Shown here in pieces: positions 44,944 to 53,971 of a DNA stretch of 64,000 nt (position 1 is its first letter; each line of letters starts with the position of its first letter). Source of the DNA: Phytopseudomonas daroniae. Lineage in GTDB: Bacteria; Pseudomonadota; Gammaproteobacteria; Pseudomonadales; Pseudomonadaceae. Below the pieces are notes generated by a model. It was not told the DNA's origin, did not search any database, and saw only the letters and a program-made list of their open reading frames with translations. The position numbers and the translations under genes were made by a program. The stretch covers positions 62,001-126,000 of the forward strand of contig NZ_QJUI01000016.1 in the NCBI RefSeq assembly GCF_004327285.1, in the 5' to 3' direction.

Positions 44944-45738
44944 ATGAGCCACGCTGTCAGCGACAAGCCCTTTACCCTGGCCGGCCGTACCTATCAATCG
45001 CGCCTGCTGGTCGGTACCGGTAAATACAAGGATCTCGACGAAACCCGTGCAGCCATCGAGGCCTCGGGCGCGGAGATCATTACCGTGGCGGTGCGGCGTA
45101 CCAACATCGGCCAGAACCCGGGCGAGCCCAACCTGCTCGACGTGATTTCGCCGGATCGCTACACCATCCTGCCGAACACCGCCGGTTGCTACGACGCCGT
45201 CGAGGCCGTGCGAACCTGCCGCCTGGCCCGTGAACTGCTGGATGGCCACAAGCTGGTCAAGCTGGAAGTGCTGGCCGATCAGAAAACCCTGTTTCCCAAC
45301 GTGATCGAAACCCTCAAGGCTGCCGAAGTGCTGGTCAAGGAAGGATTCGACGTGATGGTGTACACCAGCGATGACCCGATCATCGCCCGGCAACTGGCGG
45401 AAATGGGCTGCATCGCGGTGATGCCGCTGGCCGGTCTGATCGGTACCGGGCTGGGTATCTGCAACCCTTACAACTTGCGCATCATCCTCGAGGAAGCGAC
45501 CGTTCCCGTGCTGGTGGATGCCGGCGTGGGCACCGCATCCGATGCCACCATCGCCATGGAGCTCGGTTGCGAGGCAGTGCTGATGAACAGCGCCATCGCC
45601 CATGCCCAGCACCCGGTGCTGATGGCCCAGGCCATGAAATACGCCATCGAGGCCGGTCGTTTGGCCTACCTGGCCGGGCGTATGCCGAAGAAGCTCTATG
45701 CCAGCGCATCATCCCCGCTCGACGGCCTGATTCGCTGA
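44944..45738 (+). CDS. thiG: Thiazole synthase
   Basis: A 264-residue TIM-barrel enzyme that forms the thiazole phosphate from deoxyxylulose-5-phosphate, dehydroglycine and ThiS thiocarboxylate. Family blocks are [40 protein letters not shown], the Schiff-base Lys in [14 protein letters not shown], and [20 protein letters not shown]. It is coupled with thiS; trmB follows after a terminator. Confidence 0.96.
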   Translation: MSHAVSDKPFTLAGRTYQSRLLVGTGKYKDLDETRAAIEASGAEIITVAVRRTNIGQNPGEPNLLDVISPDRYTILPNTAGCYDAVEAVRTCRLARELLDGHKLVKLEVLADQKTLFPNVIETLKAAEVLVKEGFDVMVYTSDDPIIARQLAEMGCIAVMPLAGLIGTGLGICNPYNLRIILEEATVPVLVDAGVGTASDATIAMELGCEAVLMNSAIAHAQHPVLMAQAMKYAIEAGRLAYLAGRMPKKLYASASSPLDGLIR

Positions 45739-45760
45739 GGTTCACCTGCAGCGCAGGTGC

Positions 45761-45800
45761 CGAACGGGGACGAACAGTCCCCGTTCGCGGTTTTCCCTTT
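45761..45800 (+). terminator. Intrinsic terminator of thiSG
   Basis: Perfect 11-bp arms CGAACGGGGAC (45761-45771) and GTCCCCGTTCG (45777-45787) are followed by CGGTTTTCCCTTTCCC. A smaller hairpin CACCTGC/GCAGGTG (45743-45759) precedes it directly. The tail is interrupted by C residues. Confidence 0.7.
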
Positions 45801-45826
45801 CCCTAATTGCGTGCCCCGAGTGCCCC

Positions 45827-46543
45827 ATGAGCGATATCGAACAAACCACCGCCGATGAAACCCCTCGGCATCTGCGCACCATCAAGAGTTTCGTGATGCG
45901 CGCCGGCCGCATGACCTTCGGCCAGCAGCGTGGCCTCGACCAGGGTTGGCCGAAGTTCGGTCTGGAACTGGACAGTGGCGCCCAGGATTTCGACGCGGTA
46001 TTCGGCCGTCAGGCGCCGCGTACCTTTGAAATCGGTTTCGGCATGGGGCACTCCACTCTGGAGATGGCGGCGGCTGCGCCGGAGCAGGATTTCATCGGCG
46101 TGGAAGTGCACAAGCCGGGTGTAGGTGCCCTGCTCAATGGGGTGATGACCCAAAACCTTGGCAACGTTCGCGTGTACAGCTGCGATGCTCTGGAAGTGCT
46201 ACGCCAATGCGTGGCCGATGCCAGCCTCGACCGCGTGCTGCTGTTCTTCCCGGATCCCTGGCACAAGGCGCGTCACCACAAGCGCCGTATCGTCCAGCCG
46301 GCGTTTGCCGAGCTGGTACGTCAGAAGCTCAAGGTCGGCGGCGTGCTGCATATGGCCACCGACTGGGAGCCCTATGCCGAGTACATGCTGGAGGTGATGA
46401 ATGTCGCCCCTGGCTATCGCAACCAGGCGGCCGATGGCCGCTGTGTGGAGCGCCCGGCCGAACGCCCGGTGACCAAGTTCGAGCGCCGTGGCGAGCGTCT
46501 GGGACACGGTGTGTGGGATCTGAAATTCGAGCGCATCGATTGA
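45827..46543 (+). CDS. trmB: tRNA (guanine-N7-)-methyltransferase
   Basis: A 238-residue SAM-dependent enzyme making m7G46 in tRNA. It has [20 protein letters not shown], the SAM motif [37 protein letters not shown], and the catalytic [18 protein letters not shown]. Length and the ATG at 45827 are normal. It converges with the EamA transporter gene. Confidence 0.96.
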   Translation: MSDIEQTTADETPRHLRTIKSFVMRAGRMTFGQQRGLDQGWPKFGLELDSGAQDFDAVFGRQAPRTFEIGFGMGHSTLEMAAAAPEQDFIGVEVHKPGVGALLNGVMTQNLGNVRVYSCDALEVLRQCVADASLDRVLLFFPDPWHKARHHKRRIVQPAFAELVRQKLKVGGVLHMATDWEPYAEYMLEVMNVAPGYRNQAADGRCVERPAERPVTKFERRGERLGHGVWDLKFERID

Positions 46544-46586
46544 TCGAGCGGGTGAGGCGGATCGTTGCCCCAACAGTGCCCCTCTG

Positions 46587-47471
46587 TCAGGCAGCAGCCC
46601 CGCGCAACTGCTGCAGCAGGCGCGCACCGAATACGTTGATGAGCAAGCCGAGCATCACCACTGCTGCACCTATCCACTGCGCAAGGCTCAGGCCTTCATC
46701 CAGTAGCAACCAGGCCGAGCTGAGGCCGATTACCGGCACCAGCAGCGAGAAGGGTGCCACCTGGCTGGCCGGATAGCGTGACAGCAGGCGACTCCACAGG
46801 CCGTAGCCGAGCAGGGTGGCGATGAACGCCAGGTAGGCGATGGCCAGTAGTGAGTTGAGGGAGATGGTACGCAGCGCTGTTTCGATCTGCGCAGGCCCTT
46901 CGAGCATCAGCGACAGTGCCAGGAACGGCAGTGGCGGAATCAGGCTGCCCCACACCACCAGGCTGACCAGGTTCACCTTGCCGATGCGCTTGGTGACGAT
47001 ATTGCCGAGCCCCCACATCGCCGCCGCACATAGGGTCAGAACGAAGCCGGCCAGGGTGAAGCTGCGCCCGCTTTCGCTGCCGATCAGCAAGAGCCCCGCA
47101 GCCGCCACGAGAAGCCCGATCAGGCTGCTGCGGCGTACCGTTTCGCCGATGAACAGCGCGGCGAAGCCCAGGGTGAAGAACGCTTGCGCCTGCAGCACCA
47201 GCGACGCCAGGCCTGCGGGCATGCCGGCGTACATGGCCGAGAAGAGAAAGGCGAACTGGCCCAGGGAGATGGTCAGACCATAGGCGAGCAGCCAGCGCAG
47301 CGGCATATCCGGGCGACGCACGAAGAGAATGGCGGGAAAGGCCGCCAGCATGAAACGCAAGGCGCCGAGCAGCATCGGCGGTACGCCTTCCAGCCCGACC
47401 TTGATCACCACGAAGTTCACGCCCCAGGCAACGATCACCACGGCGGCCAGCAGAATGTCCTTGGGTGTCAT
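46587..47471 (-). CDS. DMT-superfamily EamA-type transporter
   Basis: A 294-residue membrane protein with ten transmembrane helices in two EamA repeats: VVIVAWGVNFVVIKVGLEGV at the start and GLGNIVTKRIGKVNLVSLVV opening the second half. The segment LLLDEGLSLAQWIGAAVVML is typical. Members export amino acids or metabolites. There is no operon partner; crc lies 154 bp upstream on the same strand, behind a terminator. Confidence 0.88.
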   Translation of the reverse strand: MTPKDILLAAVVIVAWGVNFVVIKVGLEGVPPMLLGALRFMLAAFPAILFVRRPDMPLRWLLAYGLTISLGQFAFLFSAMYAGMPAGLASLVLQAQAFFTLGFAALFIGETVRRSSLIGLLVAAAGLLLIGSESGRSFTLAGFVLTLCAAAMWGLGNIVTKRIGKVNLVSLVVWGSLIPPLPFLALSLMLEGPAQIETALRTISLNSLLAIAYLAFIATLLGYGLWSRLLSRYPASQVAPFSLLVPVIGLSSAWLLLDEGLSLAQWIGAAVVMLGLLINVFGARLLQQLRGAAA

Positions 47472-47577
47472 GGCGCGGCCTTGTGTGGTGGTATGCGGAC
47501 GCGCAGGCTAGCGCGGATGGCCGGGGCTGACACGCCACAGTTAGCGGCATTTTTTCCCATACAGCACGGTACAAATA

Positions 47578-47606
47578 AAATCGCCCCGAACAGGTCGGGG
47601 CGTTTT
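47578..47606. terminator. Bidirectional-looking intrinsic terminator downstream of crc
   Basis: Arms CGCCCCGA (47582-47589) and TCGGGGCG (47595-47602) with a five-base loop. On the minus strand the tail is ATTTTATTTG; on the plus strand it is TTTTC. It lies 20 bp after the crc stop and separates crc from the EamA gene. Confidence 0.82.
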
Positions 47607-47625
47607 CATGTAGGCGACATCTCGA

Positions 47626-48405
47626 TCAGACAGTCAGCGTCCAGTCGTAGTCGACGATCAGCGGCGCATGCTGGGAGAAACGCGGCTGACGCGGCAGGCG
47701 CGCGGTGCGTACGCTGCGGCGCATGCCAGGGGTGAGCAACTGATAGTCGAAGCGATAGCCCAGGTTGAGCATCTGGGCCTGTTCGTTGTCCGGCCACCAA
47801 CTGAACTGGTCAGCCTCGCGGTTGACCTCGCGCACGGCATCCACATAACCCATGGCACCAGTGATCTCGTCCATCCAGGCGCGTTCAGGCGCCATGAAGC
47901 CGGGCGATTGCTGGCAGTCACGCCAGTTCTTCACATCCAGTTTCTGGTGGGCGACATAGAGCGAGCCGCAATAGATGTAGTCGCGGCGCTTGCGGCGCTG
48001 CTTGTCCAGGTACTTGGAGAAATCGTCCATGAACTTGAATTTCTGATTCAGGTTCTCGTCACCGCCCATGCCCGATGGCAGCAGCAGCGTGGCGATGCTC
48101 ACTTTGTCGAAATCCGCCTGCAGGTAGCGCCCGTAGCGATCGGCCGTTTCAAAACCGAGTCCGCTGATTACCGCCTTGGGTTGCAACCGCGAGTAGAGCG
48201 CCACGCCACCTTGGCTTGGCACTTCTGCATCGCAGGCATAGAGGAAATAGCCATCCAGTTGGAGGGCTTGGTCGTCCAGCTCAAAGGCGGAGGCACGGGT
48301 ATCCTGCAGGCAGATCACGTCGGCATTCTGTGCTTGCAGCCAACTGAGCAAACCGCGCTCGACTGCAGCATGAATACCATTCACGTTCACACTGATGATC
48401 CGCAT
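47626..48405 (-). CDS. crc: Catabolite repression control protein Crc
   Basis: A 259-residue endonuclease/exonuclease/phosphatase-fold protein. It starts MRIISVNVNGIHAAVERGLL and continues DVICLQDTRASAFELDD, YIYCGSLYVAHQKLDVKNW and QHAPLIVDYDW. Crc stabilises Hfq on A-rich targets in mRNAs to impose carbon catabolite repression in Pseudomonas, and it lacks nuclease activity. Adjacency to divergent pyrE is the known Pseudomonas arrangement and supports Crc over exodeoxyribonuclease III. Confidence 0.95.
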   Translation of the reverse strand: MRIISVNVNGIHAAVERGLLSWLQAQNADVICLQDTRASAFELDDQALQLDGYFLYACDAEVPSQGGVALYSRLQPKAVISGLGFETADRYGRYLQADFDKVSIATLLLPSGMGGDENLNQKFKFMDDFSKYLDKQRRKRRDYIYCGSLYVAHQKLDVKNWRDCQQSPGFMAPERAWMDEITGAMGYVDAVREVNREADQFSWWPDNEQAQMLNLGYRFDYQLLTPGMRRSVRTARLPRQPRFSQHAPLIVDYDWTLTV

Positions 48406-48498
48406 AAATGGCCCCCAAAAACACGTGCGTGTATGATACCTGAGCTAGACGTCATTTAGTAATTCCAAGCCACATCCAGTGCCGCCTCAGGGTCATTC

Positions 48499-49140
48499 AT
48501 GCAAACGTATCAGCGCGATTTCATTCGTTTTGCCATCGAACGAGGCGTTCTGCGCTTCGGCCAGTTCACCCTCAAGTCGGGGCGCGTCAGCCCTTACTTC
48601 TTCAACGCTGGCCTGTTCGCCAGCGGTTTGGCGTTGGCTCGCCTCGGGCGCTTCTACGCGGCGGCGGTGGTGGACAGCGGTATCGAGTTCGACGTGCTGT
48701 TCGGCCCGGCCTACAAGGGTATTCCGCTGGCTGCCAGCACCGGCGTGGCGCTGGCCGAGCATCATGATCTCGACCTGCCCTGGTGCTTCAACCGCAAGGA
48801 AGCCAAGGATCATGGCGAAGGCGGCACTCTGGTCGGCGCACCGCTGAGTGGCCGTGTGCTGATCATCGATGACGTGATCACCGCCGGCACCGCGATCCGC
48901 GAAGTGATGCAGATCATTCAGGCGCAGAACGCCCAGGCTGCCGGTGTACTGATCGCTCTGGATCGTCAGGAGCGCGGCCGTGGCGAGCTGTCGGCGATCC
49001 AGGAGGTGGAGCGCGACTTCGGTATTCCAGTAGTGAGCATTGTGTCTCTGCAGCAAGTGCTGGAATATCTGGCCGATGATGCTGAACTGAAGCACTATTT
49101 GCCTGCTGTGGAAGCCTATCGGGCCGAGTACGGCATCTGA
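48499..49140 (+). CDS. pyrE: Orotate phosphoribosyltransferase
   Basis: A 213-residue enzyme converting orotate and PRPP to OMP in pyrimidine synthesis. The PRPP-binding motif is [36 protein letters not shown] and [19 protein letters not shown] are typical substrate blocks, and the flexible catalytic loop reads [12 protein letters not shown]. It is divergent from crc with a 93-bp gap. The DUF4124 gene follows after 27 bp. Confidence 0.96.
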   Translation: MQTYQRDFIRFAIERGVLRFGQFTLKSGRVSPYFFNAGLFASGLALARLGRFYAAAVVDSGIEFDVLFGPAYKGIPLAASTGVALAEHHDLDLPWCFNRKEAKDHGEGGTLVGAPLSGRVLIIDDVITAGTAIREVMQIIQAQNAQAAGVLIALDRQERGRGELSAIQEVERDFGIPVVSIVSLQQVLEYLADDAELKHYLPAVEAYRAEYGI

Positions 49141-49167
49141 CCCTGGCAAGCCGAGAGAGCGCGTTCC

Positions 49168-49761
49168 ATGTCCAAATCGCCCATCATGCGTCGCACCCTC
49201 TGGCTTGGTCTGCTGCTGCCGCTTTGGGCGGGCGCCAGCGAGATGTATCGCTACACCAATGCCCAGGGCATTACGGTGATCAACCGTCAGGGCGTGCCCA
49301 GCGAGTTCATCGGCAAGGGCTATGACGTGCTCAACGAGCAGGGCCGCGTCGTGCGCGTGGTGCCGCCGGCTCCGACGCCTGAGGAAATGAAGAAGCTGCT
49401 GGCTGACCGGGAGCGGGCGAAGTCCGATGTTCAGTTGCTGCGCCTGTACAGCAGCTCCGAGGACGTCGACCGTGCGCAGGCGCGCAAGCTGGCTGAGCTG
49501 GACGGACTGATCGGTGTTGCCACCGGTAACTTGCAGTCGGCGCGACTGCAGCAGGCCAACCTGCAGAAGCAGGCCGCGGATCTGGAGCGCGCGGGGCGTC
49601 AGGTGCCCGAGCAACTGCTTGGCCAGATCACCAGCCAGCGTAATGAGCAGGTTCGCCTGCAGAAGGAAATCGAACGTCACCAGGCAGCGCGCAAACAGGC
49701 GGAAAGCAATTTTGCAGCGGATCGTTCACGGGTGGGCGAGCTGCTCGGACAAGATCGCTAA
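49168..49761 (+). CDS. DUF4124-domain periplasmic protein with C-terminal coiled coil
   Basis: A 197-residue exported protein. The signal peptide is RTLWLGLLLPLWAGASEM-like, and the DUF4124 block YRYTNAQGITVINRQGVPSE follows at once. From about residue 80 the chain is helical and coiled-coil (LQSARLQQANLQKQAADLER, then LQKEIERHQAARKQAESNF). Function unknown. It may be co-transcribed with pyrE. Confidence 0.82.
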   Translation: MSKSPIMRRTLWLGLLLPLWAGASEMYRYTNAQGITVINRQGVPSEFIGKGYDVLNEQGRVVRVVPPAPTPEEMKKLLADRERAKSDVQLLRLYSSSEDVDRAQARKLAELDGLIGVATGNLQSARLQQANLQKQAADLERAGRQVPEQLLGQITSQRNEQVRLQKEIERHQAARKQAESNFAADRSRVGELLGQDR

Positions 49762-49828
49762 AAGCCTGAAACCCATGCGGCGCTGATGGTGGAGAAAGGG
49801 CGGCAGCTACGTGCGTCCGTCCACTTTC

Positions 49829-50230
49829 TCAGCGGCGTGCTGGTACCGAGCGGGTACGGCCACTGCCGTCGATGGCGACGAACACAAAGACTGCCTCGGT
49901 GACCTTGCGCCATTCGCTGGACAACGGGTCGTCACTCCACACTTCTACCAACATCTGGATCGAGCTGCGGCCGATCTCCAGTGCCTGGGTATAGAAGGAC
50001 AACTGCGCGCCAACGGCGACCGGAACCAGGAAGGCCATGCGATCGATGGCCACGGTAGCGACGCGGCCAGCGGCGACCTTGCTCGCCATGGCGGTGCCAG
50101 CCAGATCCATCTGCGAGACCAGCCAACCGCCGTAGATGTCGCCGAAACCATTGGTTTCGCGCGGCAGTGCGGTGATCTGCAGTGCCAGATCGCCCTGAGG
50201 TATCGGGTCTTCCTGTTCGAAGTCTTTCAT
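49829..50230 (-). CDS. YciA-type acyl-CoA thioesterase
   Basis: A 133-residue hot-dog-fold thioesterase. The family active-site region is NGFGDIYGGWLVSQMDLAGT with the catalytic Asp, followed by VATVAIDRMAFLVPVAVGAQ. It hydrolyses acyl-CoAs with broad specificity. The ATG at 50230 gives the normal length; the frame upstream to 50440 runs into the pst promoter region. It is divergent from pstS with a 304-bp gap. Confidence 0.92.
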   Translation of the reverse strand: MKDFEQEDPIPQGDLALQITALPRETNGFGDIYGGWLVSQMDLAGTAMASKVAAGRVATVAIDRMAFLVPVAVGAQLSFYTQALEIGRSSIQMLVEVWSDDPLSSEWRKVTEAVFVFVAIDGSGRTRSVPARR

Positions 50231-50370
50231 CTGTTCACGGCTCGCGGCGCGGTGGTTGGCCCTGTGGAGATGGGCCGGGAAAGTATACCGACTGGGTGGT
50301 CGCCCCGCGACCTTAACGCGTTGCGAGCGCCCATGCACCCGGATTCGTCTCCGCCGATGCTCAATTTGCA

Positions 50371-50388
50371 TCGTCATCCAACTGTCAC
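50371..50388 (+). promoter_or_regulatory. PhoB box upstream of pstS
   Basis: TCGTCATCCAACTGTCAC matches 14 of 18 positions of the Pho-box consensus, including both GTCA direct-repeat cores 11 bases apart. A possible -10 (TACATA, 50395-50400) follows, and pstS begins 146 bp further on. The rest of the 304-bp gap 50231-50534 shows no gene. Confidence 0.72.
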
Positions 50389-50534
50389 ATTGATTACATA
50401 GAGTGGTCACATCGGCTGACGATACTGAGCCCCGTTCCAACCAACACGACCCAATCGTGAGAAGGCGGTAGATCGGGCGCTACGACCACGGCACGCCGGC
50501 CTTCCAATGATTACCACTCTGCTAGGAGCAAGGC

Positions 50535-51503
50535 ATGAAACTGAAGCGTTTGATGGCGGCCATGACATTTGTTGCAGCTGGCGTCGCCACTGCCAATGCG
50601 GTTGCCGCTGTCGATCCGGCTCTGCCGACCTATGAGAAGACTTCGGGCGTATCTGGCAACCTGTCCAGCGTCGGTTCCGATTCCCTGGCCAACCTGATGA
50701 CCTTGTGGGCTGAAAACTACAAGCAGTCCTACCCGAACGTGAACATCCAGATCCAGGCCGCTGGTTCTTCCACCGCGCCACCTGCACTGACCGAAGGCAC
50801 CGCCAACCTCGGCCCGATGTCGCGTGCCATGAAGGACAGCGAGATCCAGGCTTTCGAACAGAAGTACGGCTACAAGCCGACCGCCGTTCCGGTCGCCATC
50901 GACGCCCTGGCCGTATTCGTGCACAAGGACAACCCGATCAAGCAACTGACCATGCAGCAGGTCGATGCCATCTTCTCCAGTACCCGTCTGTGCGGCGAAG
51001 CCAAAGACCTGAAAACCTGGGGCGACATCGGCCTGACCGGCGAGTGGGCTACCAAGCCGGTTCAGCTGTTCGGTCGTAACTCGGTATCCGGCACCTACGG
51101 CTACTTCAAGGAAGAAGCCCTGTGCAAAGGTGACTTCAAGTCCAACGTCAACGAGCAGCCGGGTTCGGCCTCCGTGGTGCAGTCGATCTCCAGCACCGTC
51201 AACGCCATCGGCTACTCGGGCATTGGCTACCGTACCGCCAGCGTCCGTGCCGTTCCCCTGGTGAACAAGCAAGGCGAAGTCGAGGAAGCCAACGAGGACA
51301 ACGCGCTGTCCGGCAAGTACCCACTGGCTCGCTTCTTCTACATCTACGTGAACAAGGCGCCCAACAAGCCGCTGAGCCCGCTGGATGCGGAGTTCCTCAA
51401 GCTGATCCTGTCCAAGCAGGGCCAGGACGTCGTGGTCAAGGATGGCTACATCCCGCTGCCTGCCAAGGTAGTCGAGAAGACCCGCACGGAACTGGGGCTG
51501 TAA
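50535..51503 (+). CDS. pstS: Phosphate ABC transporter substrate-binding protein
   Basis: A 322-residue periplasmic phosphate-binding protein with a signal peptide ([20 protein letters not shown], cleaved near AVAAVD). Ligand-site blocks are [54 protein letters not shown] and [18 protein letters not shown]. This is the DING/high-affinity PstS type of pseudomonads. A PhoB box lies upstream. pstC has its own PhoB box, 169 bp after the pstS stop. Confidence 0.95.
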   Translation: MKLKRLMAAMTFVAAGVATANAVAAVDPALPTYEKTSGVSGNLSSVGSDSLANLMTLWAENYKQSYPNVNIQIQAAGSSTAPPALTEGTANLGPMSRAMKDSEIQAFEQKYGYKPTAVPVAIDALAVFVHKDNPIKQLTMQQVDAIFSSTRLCGEAKDLKTWGDIGLTGEWATKPVQLFGRNSVSGTYGYFKEEALCKGDFKSNVNEQPGSASVVQSISSTVNAIGYSGIGYRTASVRAVPLVNKQGEVEEANEDNALSGKYPLARFFYIYVNKAPNKPLSPLDAEFLKLILSKQGQDVVVKDGYIPLPAKVVEKTRTELGL

Positions 51504-51572
51504 GCCGCACGTAGTAAGCAACTCCCGCAGTCCGCCTCTCCCCCGGGAGGTGGGCTTCGCTACGTCACCGTG

Positions 51573-51606
51573 CTGTAACTTTTTTGTCACACGAACAGGC
51601 TAGATT
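51573..51606 (+). promoter_or_regulatory. PhoB box and -10 upstream of pstC
   Basis: CTGTAACTTTTTTGTCAC (51573-51590) matches 13 of 18 positions of the Pho-box consensus. Exactly 10 bases later is TAGATT (51601-51606), a good -10, the standard spacing of a PhoB-activated promoter. pstCAB-phoU therefore has its own phosphate-starvation promoter, separate from pstS. Confidence 0.72.
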
Positions 51607-51672
51607 TGGCCTGGCTAGTGAAACGGACGAAAAATACGGCGCGCTCATGGCCGCGCAGAGACGCTCTCCACT

Positions 51673-53958
51673 ATGAATGACTTGGCAAGTGAACCCATGA
51701 CCGCCTCTCCCAATTCCCTCGGGCTGGACTTCAACACTCCGGCCCTGCAACGCAAGCGCCGCATACGCGCCTTCAAGGATCGCCTGGCACGCTGGTGCGT
51801 GTCGGTTGGTGGCTTGGCCGTGCTTGGCGCCATCACCCTGATCTTCTTCTACCTCGCCTATGTCGTGCTGCCGATGTTCCAGGGCGCCGACATCGAGAAG
51901 CGCGACGCTGTAGAACCCGCGTGGTTGGCCGATGCCGGCGCACCCCTGCTGCTGGCCCTGGAAGAACAGAACCAGGTCGGTATGCGCTTGGCTCGCGATG
52001 GCCAGGTTCAGTTCTTCGATGCTCAGAGCATGGCGGCGCTGACCAGTATCGAGCTACCCCTGCCTGCGGGCAGCGAGGTGGTCTCCGTCGGTGAGGATCA
52101 GCCAGGCAGCCACCGCGTCGCGCTCGGTCTGTCCAATGGCCAGGCGCTGGTGTTCGAACACACCTATCGGATCTCCTACCCGAACGACGTGAAGACCATC
52201 ACGCCGACCATCGTCTACCCGTTCGGCGAAACGCCGTTGACCATCGATCCTCAAGGCCGTCCGCTGGAACATATGGGCATCAGCCTGAACAGCGGTACGT
52301 TGCTGGTCGCTGGCTCGGTAGGCAGTGAGCTGCAGGCCCTGAGCCTGAGCCGTACCGAGAACCTGATGACCGGTGAGGTCAGCACCAGCGAGGAGCGCCT
52401 GGCGCTGCCGCAGATCGCTGAGCCGATCAAGGAGCTGATCATCGATCCGCGTCAGCATTGGCTGTTCGTGATCAACGGTCGTGCCACTGCCGATGTCTTC
52501 GACATACGCAGCAAGGCCCTCAACGGTCGCTACAAGCTGCTCAACGATGGTGCCCGCGAAATCACTTACGCCACCTCGTTGCTGGGCGGTATTTCCCTGC
52601 TGATCGGCGATAGTGCCGGCGGCATCCAGCAGTGGTTCATGGTGCGTGACGAGGACGGCAAGTCCTCGCTCAAGCCGGTACGTGAATTCACCATGGCTGG
52701 CAGCCCTATCACCCAGATCATCTCGGAAGAGCGTCGCAAGGGTTTTATCGCCCTGGACGCCAAGGGCAACCTGGGTATCTTCCACAGCACTGCGCACCGC
52801 ACCCTGCTGGTCGAGCCGGTAGCGGAAGGCTACAACATCGCCGCTCTGTCACCGCGCGCCAACCGTGCTCTGGTCGAAGCCAATGGCAAGATCGAGCGCG
52901 TGCTGATCGATAACCCGCACCCGGAAATTTCCTGGAGCTCGCTGTGGGGCAAGGTCTGGTACGAGAACTACGACAAGCCGGCTTATGTCTGGCAGTCGAC
53001 CTCGGCCAGCACCGACGCCGAGCCGAAGCTGAGCCTGGCACCGCTGGCCTTCGGTACGCTCAAGGCTGCCTTCTACGCCATGCTGCTGGCCGCCCCACTG
53101 GCCATCGCCGCGGCGATCTACACCGCTTACTTCATGGCCCCGGCCATGCGCGGCAAGGTCAAGCCGGTGATCGAGCTGATGGAAGCGCTGCCGACGGTGA
53201 TCCTCGGCTTCTTCGCCGGCCTGTTCCTCGCGCCTTATGTGGAGGGACACCTGCCCGGTATCTTCAGCCTGTTGATCTTCACGCCGATCGGCATTCTGCT
53301 GGCGGGCTTCCTGTGGAGCCGCCTGCCTGAATCGGTGCGCCTGCGTGTGCCCGATGGCTGGGAAGCGGCGCTGCTGATCCCGGTGATCCTGCTGGTTGGC
53401 AGCGTGTCGCTGAGCATGAGCGGCTACCTGGAGAACTGGTTGTTCGACGGCAACATGCGCGCCTGGCTGAGCAATGACCTGGGCATCCCGTTCGACCAGC
53501 GCAATGCTCTGGTGGTCGGTCTGGCCATGGGCTTCGCGGTGATCCCGAACATCTACTCGATCGCCGAAGACGCCGTGTTCAGCGTGCCCAAGAGCCTGAC
53601 CTTCGGCTCCCTGGCCCTGGGTGCCACGCCGTGGCAGACGCTGACGCGCGTGGTGATCCTGACCGCCAGCCCGGGCATCTTCTCGGCGGTGATGATCGGC
53701 ATGGGTCGCGCCGTCGGCGAGACCATGATCGTGCTGATGGCCACCGGCAACACGCCGATCATGGACATGAACATCTTCGAAGGTCTGCGCACCCTGGCAG
53801 CCAACGTGGCGGTGGAAATGCCCGAGTCGGAGGTCGGTGGTACCCATTACCGGGTGCTGTTCCTCTCCGCCCTGGTACTGCTGTCGTTCACTTTCGTCAT
53901 GAATACGCTGGCCGAGCTGGTGCGTCAGCGCCTGCGCGTCAAGTACGCTTCGCTCTGA
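51673..53958 (+). CDS. pstC: Phosphate ABC transporter permease PstC (long form)
   Basis: A 761-residue permease, more than twice the length of E. coli PstC. After one N-terminal helix (LAVLGAITLIFFYLAYVVLP) there is a roughly 400-residue extracytoplasmic domain with repeated beta-rich segments, resembling a beta-propeller. The permease domain lies in the last 300 residues: LLAAPLAIAAAIYTAYFMAP, ELMEALPTVILGFFAGLFLA and GMGRAVGETMIVLMATGNTP. The long form is common in Pseudomonas. ATGs at 51673 and 51697 are both possible starts. Confidence 0.93.
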   Translation: MNDLASEPMTASPNSLGLDFNTPALQRKRRIRAFKDRLARWCVSVGGLAVLGAITLIFFYLAYVVLPMFQGADIEKRDAVEPAWLADAGAPLLLALEEQNQVGMRLARDGQVQFFDAQSMAALTSIELPLPAGSEVVSVGEDQPGSHRVALGLSNGQALVFEHTYRISYPNDVKTITPTIVYPFGETPLTIDPQGRPLEHMGISLNSGTLLVAGSVGSELQALSLSRTENLMTGEVSTSEERLALPQIAEPIKELIIDPRQHWLFVINGRATADVFDIRSKALNGRYKLLNDGAREITYATSLLGGISLLIGDSAGGIQQWFMVRDEDGKSSLKPVREFTMAGSPITQIISEERRKGFIALDAKGNLGIFHSTAHRTLLVEPVAEGYNIAALSPRANRALVEANGKIERVLIDNPHPEISWSSLWGKVWYENYDKPAYVWQSTSASTDAEPKLSLAPLAFGTLKAAFYAMLLAAPLAIAAAIYTAYFMAPAMRGKVKPVIELMEALPTVILGFFAGLFLAPYVEGHLPGIFSLLIFTPIGILLAGFLWSRLPESVRLRVPDGWEAALLIPVILLVGSVSLSMSGYLENWLFDGNMRAWLSNDLGIPFDQRNALVVGLAMGFAVIPNIYSIAEDAVFSVPKSLTFGSLALGATPWQTLTRVVILTASPGIFSAVMIGMGRAVGETMIVLMATGNTPIMDMNIFEGLRTLAANVAVEMPESEVGGTHYRVLFLSALVLLSFTFVMNTLAELVRQRLRVKYASL

Positions 53959-53971
53959 GGACTGCAAGACT

